In this document: positions 32,168-43,873 of the stretch, piece after piece | How positions within the stretch are numbered: the first letter of the stretch is position 1 | Layout: every line of letters begins with the position of its first letter | Source of the DNA: Bradysia coprophila | Taxonomy: Eukaryota; Arthropoda; Insecta; Diptera; Sciaridae | NCBI RefSeq assembly: GCF_014529535.1 | Contig: NW_023503337.1 | Span: 372,001 to 436,000, forward strand | Direction of reading: 5' to 3' | Length of the DNA stretch: 64,000 nt | Translations under genes and position numbers: made by a program | Notes under the pieces: generated by a model | Databases searched by the model: none | What the model was told of the DNA's origin: nothing | Seen by the model: the letters and a program-made list of their open reading frames with translations, nothing else

Positions 32168-35100
32168 GTAAGTTTTGATAATATAATTTGATATCTTTTC
32201 AATATCATTTCAATAACGTCGAGTGAAAACCATACGCCGCGGACTAATGCAATTTAACAAAAAAAAATAATTAAATTTCAATTAAATTCAAAGGTGTGAT
32301 CAATGAACTATTACATCATTCTCATTCATTCATATTTTTTTCTATTTGCGGTTTATAAGGTAAATGCATTGCATATACAATATCAAGCTGTATATACATA
32401 CGCATGAAATTACACAGCAATATCAACCAAGTCTCTTACGGTTAAATTGATATATTCGTTAAGATAGTCTTGTCACACTTTGTGTGATTGATGTTAAACA
32501 TAATGTTGAACATTTGTACAAGAGGCGTTGTCGTCGTATGGTTCAACCAGAGAATATTAATTTCTTACAATTTTTTTTTTTAATTTTAAATCTCGAAAAA
32601 TATTACACTTTAATGACCTCTAACCGAAAAAAAAGAAACAAATTTTCTACAACCGTTGTGTTATATTCCAACATTACAATATTTTTGCACACGATTTATT
32701 AGCGTAGTTTACATGCCTATATCTACATTATTAAAATGCTGAACAGAAATTCATTTACAAAAAAAAAACCGAATATTACATGGATATAATATCGCAGAGC
32801 TTGTGTAATGTGCGTTTTGAATATATTTCTGCTCAATATAATATCTCGAACGCTCAATAACAACTGAAGTGAAAGTTACATAAAATTATAATTGGAATAA
32901 TAGACACGTATGAACCGAGGGAAACAGCACTGGAAAACATTTTTCAAATTTAATGCGCGGCATTTCCTAATATTAATGTTCCTTTAACCTTTCGTAAAGC
33001 GTATCGACTCGATTGAATCTGTTACTTCCTTTGTTCAACTTTTAATTCACCTATCTGTTGAGTTGATGCCAAATCTTTTACTTCTTTAGTTTTGCTATTC
33101 GTTTTGCTAAAACAACTGTATGTTGAACTCATCGCTGTTTTTTGTCGGCGTTGTCGATAGCAGACGACCTACGAGTAATTACTAGTCATGTGGGTCTGTG
33201 GTATCCCCGCGAAATCTGCACAAGTATTACATCCATTCAATTGAAACATTCCATTTATTTCGTCAAAATTTCGTTTAATATTTCCGAATCGATCAAGCAA
33301 ATTTTTTTCTCAATATGATCACCGCTTTTCGTATTCGACGTTGATCTGTCGCATATATACAGTGAGAAAACATCGTTATACACTTCTCGTGTACTTTGTG
33401 ATCGTTTCATCATGGACTGTAACCTAAATTTGGTGTGAGGCTTACAAACCTACTTTTATGCGAATAATTTAATGATAATCGATGATGGCTCTTTTTATGT
33501 ATATATTCACATACGTATTGAATGTTGTCCATTGAATATGTTGTTGAGATTTATTTCGCTTCATTTATATTGACTTCGAGCATATTTAAATCACCAATCA
33601 TTGACGTGGTGCGTATATATACAATTTCATTTGCGTCACGTTTAAAAGGCACAATTTTATGTACATATTATTTGCTGTGTAGTCAAAAACTGCAATATAA
33701 TTTAAAGGTCGAAAAAATTTCTCTTAAAACAGAAACTTTTTTTTTTCGTGCATCGTAAAAAAGACCAGCAGAAAGTTGTTTGGCTAATTATTTATCGGAC
33801 AATTTTCTTTTTTCGGTGAATCATCTTCGCGGAATTGAATGAAGAATTAAAATAGGAACCACGCGACCTGCTTTACCGTCCAGTAGCTCTTAGTGATATG
33901 CACTCTGATATGCGCTTTTTTTGATAATACAAAGGCATTTTGCTAATGCTTTAATATATGACCATCGTCACTGGTTACAAAACTCTAATGAATTTTTATT
34001 TTTAAATAAAACGGCGACAATAGCAACGTGTATTCACCTGATTAATAATTTATTCGGTTCCATCAGTGGACACGATTTAACAAATATCATTTGATGATAA
34101 AGTTAAAGAAGACTCACGAATTAACTCAGAAATAATATTAGCACAGCAAATATTACCATTTTTATTATATTTTCAAAATTATTCATTCGACTAAGATTTG
34201 TATGAATGAAGAATGAAGAAAAAAAAATCATAAATTCTGTGATTTAAACATTTTTTCTTCTTCTCTATAGTCACACACTTAGATTTATGCTAATGAAATA
34301 TTATTTTTGTGTTGTTATAAAAATTGACCAATGTGTGTTCCATACAATACACGAACGAAAATCAATTCAACACAGAAATTAGCTAAATAAATTTATTAAA
34401 ATATTCATTGATCATGTCAACCTTGAAGCATATTTTCTGCTAAAATATTTCTTTGGAACAGAATGATAGAGAGGAAAAAATTCAATCAAAAGAATTCAAC
34501 AAGTAAACCCATTATAATATGTGATATGGAGATTATTTTGACTTTTTCCGTTTGATTGAGATCAAAACCTTCTTGCCAGTATTTATAAACCATTAAACTT
34601 GATCCATAGCACGTTAACACGATTTCAAATTTAGAAACAACATGCATGGAAACCGAACACAAGGTTAATTTGATGAATGTGTGTGACTTATTGTAACTTT
34701 GAACTATTAATATCAGAAAATTCCTCAAAAAAACAGATTTTATAAGGAAATTCCATAGACCGATAGCCTATGTGGTATTCAGTCCTTGTTTATTTCTTTG
34801 CCGTTAGACAAAAAAAATGGTGTCACAATAAAGCCAGTTTTGCCAATTGGAGACTGTAATTTGAAGATAAAGTTTTTATTGGAAGGCCTCTCGTGCCAGG
34901 CGAGTCAAATTTTCAACTTGTCTTTCACGAAAGGTCTTTCGATAGAAACGTTATTTCTAAATTTCATTCGCGTGTAATTGACGAGAAACAAATGTTTTTC
35001 GTATTACTTCGTAATAGGACTTTTTTTAACAATAAGACAGTGGTCTTATCAAGAAAAGACATGCACTTAGGCTCTCTTCCTGTCATAGAATAAAGTTTCC

Positions 35101-35806
35101 TTCAACGTTGTTGGTTTTTTCGTACCTGAAAAAATAATCGACTCAAATGTATAATTGTAGGAAACAAGAGTATTTTGAGGTCAAATTATTTAACAAATTT
35201 TTGTTTTTACGTTTCACAGGGCTAATAGTTCTATCTTGTAAAATTAGTCTCTTACAGTAGTGAAAGTTAGGAAAGAAATCGGTAACATTGCAGGCTTGTT
35301 GTGATAAAAAGCGCAACACAAACTGGTTAAATATATTTTCTTTGATAAGAGGCTAATGTTTGATTGTGTAGGATTAGATTTTACAGTAGAACCTTGATTC
35401 AGTGTATAGAACGACAGTAAAATTTCTTGATTGATAGAAGTAAGTAGTGAAAAGAGTTTTTTTTTTCTGGTAATCAGTTAACGAATACGATCCCGCCAAC
35501 AGGCGGTATCGAACCATTCGTCTATTGACCATAATATTGACACACGAATAAAACAAAATTGAATTAATTTGAATCACAAACCACAGAATTCAATCAATGC
35601 ATTTACGATTTACATTATGATGAAACTATTCGAACGAAAAACAAGAATAGATTGGAATGTAACTTGTGTACGGGAAAAAATGTAGGTAGTGTACTGTGAA
35701 TAAAAGACATTAGTCAATAAGCGACGAGAAACACTCAGTAGAATTAATTTTTTTCGAATTGCAAAGGCAAAAAAAATATTTTTTTCTAAATTAAAATTAA
35801 TTACAG
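32168..35806 (+). other. ec: Echinus intron (3.6 kb)
   Basis: Intronic AT-rich sequence with a copy of the dispersed repeat near 33.0 to 33.17 kb. I see no further exon: the USP53/54 alignment is continuous from D-C-P to N-A-C-G across it. Confidence 0.85.
33014..33166 (+). repeat. Dispersed short repeat, copy 4 (two heads)
   Basis: AATCTGTTACTTCCTTTGTT at 33016 and AAATCTTTTACTTC near 33070 are two heads about 55 bases apart. They are followed by CGTTGTCGATAGCAGA near 33151, the same tail as the copy at 21.99 kb (CGTTGTCGATAACAGA). Confidence 0.4.
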
Positions 35807-36112
35807 AATGCCTGCGGTGCTAAAATTGGCATATGTCGTGCTTTGCTCAATCGTCCCGATGTGGTGTCCATTGGTATTGTATGGGATTCTGAGCGTCCTG
35901 CTGCAGACCAAGTGCATGCAGTACTGAAAGCTATCGGCACATCTTTACGTTTATGTGATGTGTTTCATCACGTCAACGATTCGAGATGGGCTCAATCCGT
36001 TGAACACGAATTGGTTGGAATTGTTTCTTACTACGGGAAACATTACACAACGTTTTTCTTTCACACCAAACTGAAGGTTTGGGTGTACTTTGATGATGCC
36101 AACGTAAAGGAG
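35807..36112 (+). CDS. ec: Echinus/USP53-54-like, catalytic His exon
   Basis: 102 codons, acceptor TTAATTACAG, donor GTTTGT, phase 0. It starts NACGAKIGICRALLNRPDVV, then SIGIVWDSERPAADQ, VGIVSYYGKHYTTFFFHTK and VWVYFDDANVKE. These correspond to USP53/54 blocks [28 protein letters not shown] and YFDDAHVKE. The His of GKHY, equivalent to the USP general base, is present, as is the Asp/Asn region FDDAN. So the C-terminal half of the active site is intact. This matters because the putative short isoform keeps this half while losing the Cys half. Confidence 0.96.
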
Positions 36113-36174
36113 GTTTGTTTTTCATTGTTTGCCTTCATTCGATTCAGGAAATTAATTTTTTTTATGTTGATTAG
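36113..36174 (+). other. ec: 62-base intron of echinus
   Basis: A short intron from GTTTGT to TTGATTAG. The exons join in phase 0, giving VKE-VGPNWESVVDKC as in USP53/54 (VKE-IGPKWKDVVTKC). Its size is typical of fly short introns and contrasts with the 3.6 to 12 kb introns elsewhere in the gene. Confidence 0.95.
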
Positions 36175-39100
36175 GTTGGCCCTAATTGGGAATCCGTTGT
36201 GGACAAGTGCAGCAGAGGACGTTATCAACCATTACTATTGCTGTACGCCACCCCTCAACCGCAAAGCAATCAACAACAACAACCTGCTATTCAATCGGAA
36301 ATGATAACAAGACGTGCAATCACTCCCAGCCCGGAAAAACCACCAATTGGTTCGACCCGTCGAGCGATAACACCGACACCGAATCGTACACCGTGTGACT
36401 ATCAAAATCTTAGCGTCATTCAAAACAAAATCTTCCCGAACGATGATATGGACGAATATGTCCGACGAAAGTCACTGACAAATGCCCCCTATCAAAACTT
36501 AAATTCTTATCAAGAGAACATCTTCCCCTATCTAAATAATAGTAACAACAATGGTAGCAATAACAATAGCCTGAACGGCGATCCAGCCAAAGATGGATAC
36601 ATAAACCATCAATCACAAATCGCCCGAAAGCAGCCACTAAATTTGCATCGAAGTCTGAGTGCTGAATCGGCAACGGTACATCAGGACGGCCTATCAATTC
36701 CTGAACACTTAAATCAACCTCGACGACGTGATTCTGGTAACTGGAGCGGTGATAGAAATAGTGCAAGTTCATCATCGTCGACAACATTGGAGAACCCATA
36801 TCTTTATCTTGTTGGAAAGCGAAATGGAAGCAGTGGGAGCGGTAGTCATCCGCCGAGCCCGACAAGAAACGGTCACATTTACGATGCCGGCTATGATAGC
36901 TATTCACTATCGTCGACCGATTCTTATCCTCCAAAACAGCACAATTCTCAGTTGGCCAAGATACCCGAGTCGGTAGTGGTACTATCCGGTGACTGTGAAC
37001 GACTGTGCATGGAAGCCGATCAGTTTTTGGAAAAATCCAAGATAACAGAAGACGTACATGATCTTGAAACGGCGCTGGTTCTGTGTAATGCTGCTGCCGG
37101 CAAAGCTCGTGCAGCCATGGAAGCTCCGTACAGCAATCCCCACACAATGACATTCGCTAGAATGAAACATAACACATGTGTCATGCGAGCAAGAAGCTTG
37201 CATCGTAGAATTTTAGTCGAGAAGGGTGGCGAAATTATCAAGGATCAGCAGTACAATCATTCACGCGAAGGTAGCAACAGTAGTGTGAGACAATTGAGAC
37301 AAAATCCCATCAACGATAAAAACACAAAATCCAATACGAAATCGATCGAAATCTATGCGACATTGCCGAAGAAAGGAAAGTCGCCGTTGAAATTGATGGA
37401 GAGCGAGAGTGTCATCGAGTTTGAAAAACCGAAACCGGAGCGGGAAAGTAGAAGTCTATTCGGAAGAAAAAATAAGGAGGACAAACGAAGCCGAAGCGAA
37501 GATCGGAATAAGATTTCGCGAGAATTTTCGATTGCAGAACCGCTACTGGCGAATGCTAAGGACACACTGAAGAAACATAAAGAGGATAAAGAGGAGAAGA
37601 AAGACAAAGACAAATCGGGAAAGAAACAACATAAAGTGCGACGAAAACTGTTGATGGGTGGCTTGATGAAACGTAAAAATCGTTCAATGCCTGACCTAAC
37701 AGAAGCTAATGATGTTGAGCCTCAAAAGGAAGCTATCGTGCAAGTTGCTTCGGTGGATGACAGTTCACTCGGAATAAACAATTCCAATGCTATGAGTGGA
37801 TATCTAAGCGAAGGTCACTTCGAGTACCAGACAATTTCAAGTACGAATCCAAATTTGGAACGCAGCAAACTCATGCGTAAGAGTTTCCATGGCAGTGGAA
37901 GACAATTGACTAATGTTAAGGTAATACCGCCACCGCCACCGATTCGCACGAACAGTACGTTGTCACAGCAACAGCTTCAGATCCATCATCAGAAGCAGAT
38001 TGAACAAGACAATGTAAAGATTACACCGTTCCACCAAGCAAACGCTTCGGTCATATCGAACATGAGCTCCAATACGAGCATGAGTGAAGATTCTTGTCAA
38101 ACAATTATAACTTGTGCTGTAGTGCATCAAGAACAGTCACCACTGCGGCCAGCCGATACACAGCAGCTCAAATTCCAACCATATCAACAACAAAACGGTG
38201 ACTACGACGGAAGTGTCGATGAAGTAGACTGTCACTTCGGATCGAATCTGGAACTTCCACCATATCCCAGCCCACCGGTGTCGGCGATCCATTCAAGACA
38301 AGCGAGCGAAGACTTTCCACCTCCACCGCCTAACATGGAAGTTGAATCATTGAACGACAACAACGAAGCTAAAAACATGTCGGAACCGATCGAGGGAACG
38401 ACTAGTATTCTGGTGCAATTGCAACAACGTCAACAGATTCTCAAAATGAGAATGAACGAACAGAGCAAACAGCAACAGATGCAGAAACAGAATCAACAAC
38501 AAATCAACGAAATAAAAACCTCGGAGAGTTGGCTAAAAGAAATGCAAACGAAACAGTCGACTTTGAAGAAAAACGAGCAACAAAAAATGAATGCAACCAA
38601 TGCTTCGATGAACAACAATATCAACAGCGTACGTGACTTAGCATCTCGTTTTGAGCAAATAAAATTGCCCGGAGACGTTCCACCCAATCAACCGCCATTA
38701 CTGCGATCAGGCTCATCGCAAGAACTGCTGAGCAAACCGCAAATTCGTACTGGTATGAACGGTTTACCGGACTCGCTGTCACGATCGAATTCCACAGATG
38801 GATCAATCGATGAAGTTGACTGCGCTCCGATGAGCAACAAAATGAAGCAATCATCCTATTTGACCTTACCAAAGACGAGATTCGATATCAATCAGAGTCA
38901 AATAGCAGAGGAAATCCGCGAGGTTGAAATGTTGAACACAATGGTGCAACAGACGCTAAACAATTCGCAGGCGAACAAACAACGAACGAAAAAGAAGAGC
39001 GTTTCATTTTGTGATCAAGTGATATTAGTCGCTACCGCAGACAATCAAGAGGACGACGATTTCATCCCGAATCCAATATTGGAGCGAGTGTTGCGAACAG

Positions 39101-40386
39101 CCAACTACAATGGTGACTGCGATAAATCGTCATTCGTTCAGTCATCGTCGCATCAGCAGAACATAATGAGATTACAAAATGAGCCAGCGATGAGGAATGG
39201 TGTCAATGGAACGCAGAATGGTATTCTGAATGCTATGCAAAATGGATCGCAAAACGACACGACCAAGGGTAAAGTCGACCCGCAACGACAAATGGAATTG
39301 CAGAAACAAATTATTCAGCAAGACCAACGAGTCGGTTTTGGTTACCCACAAAACGGAAACATGAACGATCAGCAACAGAAGCAAATGATGTATCAGCAAA
39401 CGAATCCGTCGCCAGTTGGTTTCGGTGAACATATGGCAAGATCACAGCAAGTTTATGTCACAGACTTGTCTAGAATGCAAAGCGTTTCGTCAGATATGCC
39501 TATCATGAATGGTCAACAACAGAGACAAGTCATTCCAAACGTTGCTACGACTCTACCCGCACAAATTGGCCAAGATATGCCAAATTATCAAACACACGAT
39601 ATCCGAAGGACAATTTTGAATGAGGCACCCAGGATGCAATTCGATGATACTCAACTGCAGCAATCAAATTACCAACCAGCTCCACAAAACAACGTTCAGT
39701 ATTATGTTCAGCAGCAAAACCTGCAGCCAATGAATCGAATCATGCCGCAGCAGCAACAACAATCACAACAGTCGGCTCTCCAACCGAATGTCTATCAAAA
39801 GCCTCCTCTTCCGATGAATTACATTCCGCAACAACAACAACAACAACAACAACAGCAGCAGCAGCCACCGTATGTAAACGGATACAATAGTCATGATCAG
39901 GCGGTGCTGAATAAATTACAACAGCAGAACAGCTTGTACATGTCACCATATCAACGGGTACCGATGCCTCATGGATATCCAACAGATATGAGTAACTTGC
40001 CCAATCAACCAGCCAACATCAAACAATCGCCCACATTTCAGTCGCAACAGTCACAATACTTCTCCGCTCCGATAACAAAACCGGCCAATACGAAGAAAGT
40101 CAGCTTCGAGCCGGGCACCAAAAGCGGTTCCGACTGTGGACCACTAACGAATCAATCCGCCCATTCGCCCAACAATAATGGTACTGCCGCTATCGATCAA
40201 CAAATGCTCCAACAGCCGACATTGAATGTGACGGCAATTCCGACAAGGGTGTACAATAACAATGCCATTGTTAAAGCGTCAGCGAAAGCCGTCTGTTGTA
40301 ACCTTTGCCGTAAGAAGCATGTAATTTCACCAGCCATGTATTGTTCAGACTGTGAATTTTATATGTCACGATTTCAGCCTCGATGA
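36175..40386 (+). CDS. ec: Echinus/USP53-54-like, last exon: end of USP domain and 1.3-kb-residue tail
   Basis: 1403 codons plus TGA at 40384. The first 27 residues (VGPNWESVVDKC...YQPLLLLYA) complete the USP fold. The rest is a long low-complexity tail rich in Gln, Asn, Ser and Pro. A conserved-looking helical block near codon 265 (VVVLSGDCERLCMEADQFLEKS through NTCVMRARSLHRR) is followed by a basic Lys/Arg/Glu/Ser region (KKHKEDKEEKKDKDKSGKK), Pro runs (PPPPPI, FPPPPPN), a tract of about 12 Gln encoded by mixed CAA/CAG near 39830, and a C-terminal CCNLCRKKH...YCSDCEFY double-CxxC knuckle. With the other exons this gives 1677 residues in the window. In Drosophila, echinus is a USP-like protein needed for interommatidial cell sorting and death in the pupal retina; human USP53 and USP54 are the relatives. 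The tail's partners are unknown to me. Confidence 0.95.
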   Translation, partial: VGPNWESVVDKCSRGRYQPLLLLYATPQPQSNQQQQPAIQSEMITRRAITPSPEKPPIGSTRRAITPTPNRTPCDYQNLSVIQNKIFPNDDMDEYVRRKSLTNAPYQNLNSYQENIFPYLNNSNNNGSNNNSLNGDPAKDGYINHQSQIARKQPLNLHRSLSAESATVHQDGLSIPEHLNQPRRRDSGNWSGDRNSASSSSSTTLENPYLYLVGKRNGSSGSGSHPPSPTRNGHIYDAGYDSYSLSSTDSYPPKQHNSQLAKIPESVVVLSGDCERLCMEADQFLEKSKITEDVHDLETALVLCNAAAGKARAAMEAPYSNPHTMTFARMKHNTCVMRARSLHRRILVEKGGEIIKDQQYNHSREGSNSSVRQLRQNPINDKNTKSNTKSIEIYATLPKKGKSPLKLMESESVIEFEKPKPERESRSLFGRKNKEDKRSRSEDRNKISREFSIAEPLLANAKDTLKKHKEDKEEKKDKDKSGKKQHKVRRKLLMGGLMKRKNRSMPDLTEANDVEPQKEAIVQVASVDDSSLGINNSNAMSGYLSEGHFEYQTISSTNPNLERSKLMRKSFHGSGRQLTNVKVIPPPPPIRTNSTLSQQQLQIHHQKQIEQDNVKITPFHQANASVISNMSSNTSMSEDSCQTIITCAVVHQEQSPLRPADTQQLKFQPYQQQNGDYDGSVDEVDCHFGSNLELPPYPSPPVSAIHSRQASEDFPPPPPNMEVESLNDNNEAKNMSEPIEGTTSILVQLQQRQQILKMRMNEQSKQQQMQKQNQQQINEIKTSESWLKEMQTKQSTLKKNEQQKMNATNASMNNNINSVRDLASRFEQIKLPGDVPPNQPPLLRSGSSQELLSKPQIRTGMNGLPDSLSRSNSTDGSIDEVDCAPMSNKMKQSSYLTLPKTRFDINQSQIAEEIREVEMLNTMVQQTLNNSQANKQRTKKKSVSFCDQVILVATADNQEDDDFIPNPILERVLRTANYNGDCDKSSFVQSSSHQQNIMRLQNEPAMRNGVNGTQNGILNAMQNGSQNDTTKGKVDPQRQMELQKQIIQQDQRVGFGYPQNGNMNDQQQKQMMYQQTNPSPVGFGEHMARSQQVYVTDLSRMQSVSSDMPIMNGQQQRQVIPNVATTLPAQIGQDMPNYQTHDIRRTILNEAPRMQFDDTQLQQSNYQPAPQNNVQYYVQQQNLQPMNRIMPQQQQQSQQSALQPNVYQKPPLPMNYIPQQQQQQQQQQQQPPYVNGYNSHDQAVLNKLQQQNSLYMSPYQRVPMPHGYPTDMSNLPNQPANIKQSPTFQSQQSQYFSAPITKPANTKKVSFEPGTKSGSDCGPLTNQSAHSPNNNGTAAIDQQMLQQPTLNVTAIPTRVYNNNAIVKASAKAVCCNLCRKKHVISPAMYCSDCEFYMSRFQPR

Positions 40387-40830
40387 AACCGCCGACAGTT
40401 TTTTGATTTAGGGAACTAAGATAATTTATTGTTTTAAGATCGAAAAGCAAAATAATTTCATTTTTGGAGACGAAATTATTCATTTCCGAGCAGATTAAGA
40501 AACGGTTTTTGGATTCTAGACAAATTGCAAAATAAATTTATTTTTATTGCAATTTGTGCAGAGGTCCGTACATCGATGACTTTGTGTTGCGTGGAAATGA
40601 ATAATTTTATTGGTCCGAAAGTTTTATAAATAAATAAAAAGATGAATTTAGACGCAGAAAAAAAACGAAAAATTAATTTGAATTCAAATGGTTGAATTAT
40701 AAACAAACATAAAGTGCAAATTTTTAGTAAGATCTCTAGGATTACGAAAAGTTTTTAGTGTTTAGACAACGAAACGATTTATATGAAAAATAAATGTTAA
40801 AATTTACTCTAAAATAACGGTAAGGTACAC
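40387..40830 (+). other. ec: Echinus 3' untranslated region with polyadenylation signals
   Basis: AATAAA occurs at 40531, overlapping at 40629 and 40633, and again near 40787. This suggests several possible 3' ends 150 to 450 bases after the stop. Confidence 0.6.
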
Positions 40831-41519
40831 ACTTAAGCGAATTTTTTTTATAAATATTTTGTCTTACAAAATTCCATTTCTTTTCTATATTTAATCAATT
40901 AACCTCTACCGTACACATGCAGACAAAATGCCGAGATTTATCAATAAACAAAAAATAATAATCTTTGTCTGCATGCGAACTGGTTAGTGTGCAAGAATGG
41001 TAAGTAAAAAGTATTTAAAATGCATTTCTATCATTAACCGCTTTCTTTATTAAAATGATAAAATAAAAAGAAGAAGAAAAATTGCTGAATTTTGTGATAC
41101 ATTTTTTTAATGCTTGAGGAAATATGTTTTTGATATTTCCGGGTGGTACTGCGGGAATGGGGGGAGAATAAATATTTTTTTTTGACATTTACATGAACAA
41201 AACTTACTTTCATTATATTTTTCTAGTATTATGAGTCTTATACAACTACGAATCTCTTGTATAGAATCTATATATAGAACCTATATACTTATATCCCCCT
41301 TTTTTATATATATATTGAAGCTATATTATATACATTTTATAATGATTTTTTAAAAAGAGAAAAACAGATGATCTAATAAAAACATTTTTCTTTCATTTCA
41401 GTTAAAAAAATTTTGTTTTTTTTTCTTACTCCATTTTTTATCCCTTTTGATATAATCTGATCATTTTCGACGTTACAATAAGTCTCTACGTCACCCAGTG
41501 CCTATTATCGAGAATTGCA

Positions 41520-41860
41520 TATTATTTTTCGCAACAAGTGACGCAAAGTAGGACTTTCCTTTGCCTTTATTGCGAAAAACGTTGTATACAACTCGATGAT
41601 GAATGCTTTTTTAGGCATAGGTAAATAAATAAGATGCCTTTGTGGCATAAAACGTGGTAGGCAACTAGATGCAAAGTATGTGAACTTTGCAGCTCGATTG
41701 CATAACAGGTATTTATGTAACTAGTTGCGAAAAGTGGTAGTTTTTGTCACTAGATCGCTTCGCTCGTTTGATAAACACATCGTGTGACAAGAACTACCAC
41801 TTTCGCAACGTGTTGCATACAACGATTTCTGCAACAAGCTGCGAAAAATGAACTATTGAA
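41520..41860 (+). repeat. Palindromic repeat region (hairpin element)
   Basis: Arms at 41724-41750 (GTTGCGAAAAGTGGTAGTTT...) and 41784-41809 are inverted copies over about 26 bases with one or two mismatches, around a loop containing TCGCTTCGCTC. Related GCGAAAAACGTTG and CAACAAGCTGCGAAAAATG segments flank them. It resembles a non-autonomous hairpin transposon. No coding capacity is evident. Confidence 0.6.
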
Positions 41861-42415
41861 GCAGCGCAGTTGTAGAAATAACTATTACACGTTTTATGAT
41901 ACGAAAACACGCCAAATCATGATCATTATTCGTGTAAAATGCTACTTCATGGTTTACCTCGTTTACCTTTAAGTGGTGGAAATATCTATATAGGCGAGTA
42001 TATAGTCGAGAAAATTTTGGAATCCAATCGAAATCGACTCTATTTATTCCACTCCACATGCATTACCAACGTTACGACATTATAACGTTGAAAATGTAAC
42101 TTCTTATATTTCTTCCACCGTAAATTGAAATTTTTTCATCTCAGCTGAAACTTTGGGAGCCTTTGTTTGGAAAAACGTTGACCTCGAAATAAAGAGGAAA
42201 TTTCACTTTCTTAAGTGTCTTGTACCCAAGAAAAAATTTCCAACTTTTTTTCCTCACTCGGTAAGCTAATAAATATAAACATTTCTCTTGTAAACACACG
42301 ATTTCGAAAATTCTTTTTACATGCTTTTGTTTTCCCAAGGTTCGAAAGTGGCTTATTACACACCTAGGGAAAACAAGAAATTTGGTTTAGGTTTTGAAAT
42401 CATATGATAGTTATT

Positions 42416-42528
42416 TTCCTAACACATGCTAAAATGCTTTTTTAGCGAATGAGTGGTTTCCAGCTCTATCCGGAGGCGAGTGCTGGAATCAAATTCACTA
42501 AAAAAAGCCTTTTAGCATAAGTTAGGAA
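42416..42528 (+). repeat. Short inverted-repeat element (113 bp)
   Basis: Arms 42416-42464 (starting TTCCTAACACATGCTAAAAT) and 42482-42528 (ending AGCATAAGTTAGGAA) are near-complementary over about 47 bases, with a loop of about 17 bases. It is a MITE-like or foldback structure. No target-site duplication was established. Confidence 0.7.
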
Positions 42529-43548
42529 CAACGTTTTTCCTGAACGACGTGGGAAATAAGCGACAAAGTCGCGATATTTCAACACTAGTTAGGAAGAATC
42601 CAAAGTATCGTTTTCGTGTGTTTATTGACAGCGGCCTCGCCTCGGATCAACAAAATTCAGACGAAAACTCTACTTTTCAACTTTTTATAACTTGTTATGT
42701 AAATAACTATTTTTGTGATTTGTAGCAGGCGGTGGCCAAATGACCAATTATATTTGAAAATGTATTTCGCACGATTCCCCACCTTCTGAAAATCGTAATT
42801 TCTGAACTTCAATGTGTCTCCACCACTTTCCCTTGCATCCATGGATTCGGCTACACCAAACGGTTCGCTTGTCAATTGAAAAAAAAAATTGTGGAACATT
42901 GTTCAGTGGTGATTGGTAATATCCAAAAATATCCAAAGTACATACATCCGCATGTTCAATTAATGTACATTGAATTGCACCTTGAAATCGCCGACAATCA
43001 GAAATCTTCTGAAAATCGTAGGGAAATCTCCTGAAATTTCAAAGTCGAATTTTAGAGAGTCCTGATTTTTAGTGATTGGCACCGATCATTGGGAAGCCTT
43101 CTTTGGTAATTTCAAATTGAGTGACGTGGAGAACACTATCAAAGACTAGGTAAATAAACTAAACGATATTTTAGGGAGTAGACTCTTTGACTAACACCGA
43201 GACTAATACATATTTCTTGTATTTTTTAAATCCTTAAAGAAGTGATCACAAAGAAGTAATCACCCGTGTATTTTTTAAGAGATTTCTAAAAGCTTACATG
43301 TCCCACATTTTAAATGAAATTTCCCATTCAGACACAATTTCACACAAACCTGTGAAAAGTTGAAATTTTTGAGGAGCGATGATGGTTTTACTTTGTAACG
43401 TTAGGTGTACGGTTTTTAAACCACATTAATGTTAGTCAGAGCATGTTTACTTCGAAGGCAACTACACCACATATAACTCCATTGATATTTATTTAAATGA
43501 CGACCCACTCTACTTTGATAACCAAGTACATGCATTCGTACGAAGCAT

Positions 43549-43557
43549 CTATATAAG
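43549..43557 (+). promoter_or_regulatory. Candidate TATA box of the haloacid-dehalogenase-like gene
   Basis: CTATATAAG lies 140 bases before the ATG at 43696. A start about 30 bases downstream would give a leader of roughly 110 bases. The position fits; no experimental support is available. Confidence 0.4.
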
Positions 43558-43695
43558 TTACAACGTCGAATCGTTTCGCATATAATAGTAAAAAAAACTG
43601 TCGCAGTGTTGACTTGATTGCGCTTAATCAGCCAAAATTAGATTAATTTTTTGTTATCATTCGGTCTGACGAAAAGCCAAAAAGTTCAAGTCATA

Positions 43696-43752
43696 ATGTT
43701 GAAACGAAATCTATGCAGTGTATTTCGTTCTTCCTCGAAGGCGACAACATTC
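43696..43752 (+). CDS. Haloacid-dehalogenase-like, first exon (leader peptide)
   Basis: The ATG at 43696 begins MLKRNLCSVFRSSSKATTF. It is basic and hydroxylated with no acidic residue, like a mitochondrial targeting peptide. The exon joins the catalytic exon in phase 0 if the donor is GTTTGC at 43753 and the acceptor is CTCCCAG at 43873. A better donor (GTACGT, 43768) and a better acceptor (TTTCAG, 43863) exist but do not give a compatible frame in any pairing I found, and in-frame stops just before the catalytic exon require an intron. Treat the exact splice sites as uncertain. Confidence 0.45.
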
Positions 43753-43873
43753 GTTTGCTTCATCTGTACGTTGTTTTGTTGTCTTCCAGAGAATATGACG
43801 TATACAATTCCACTGACAATTTATAAAAAACCGTTGCGTTCTTGAAATTGAATTTAATTTCAGGTGCTCCCAG

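Noticed and set aside
36416..37153. 245-codon minus-strand open frame
   Set aside because: It lies antisense within the echinus last exon, whose plus-strand reading is fixed by homology; the antisense peptide is a His/Ser/Cys-rich mirror with no domain.
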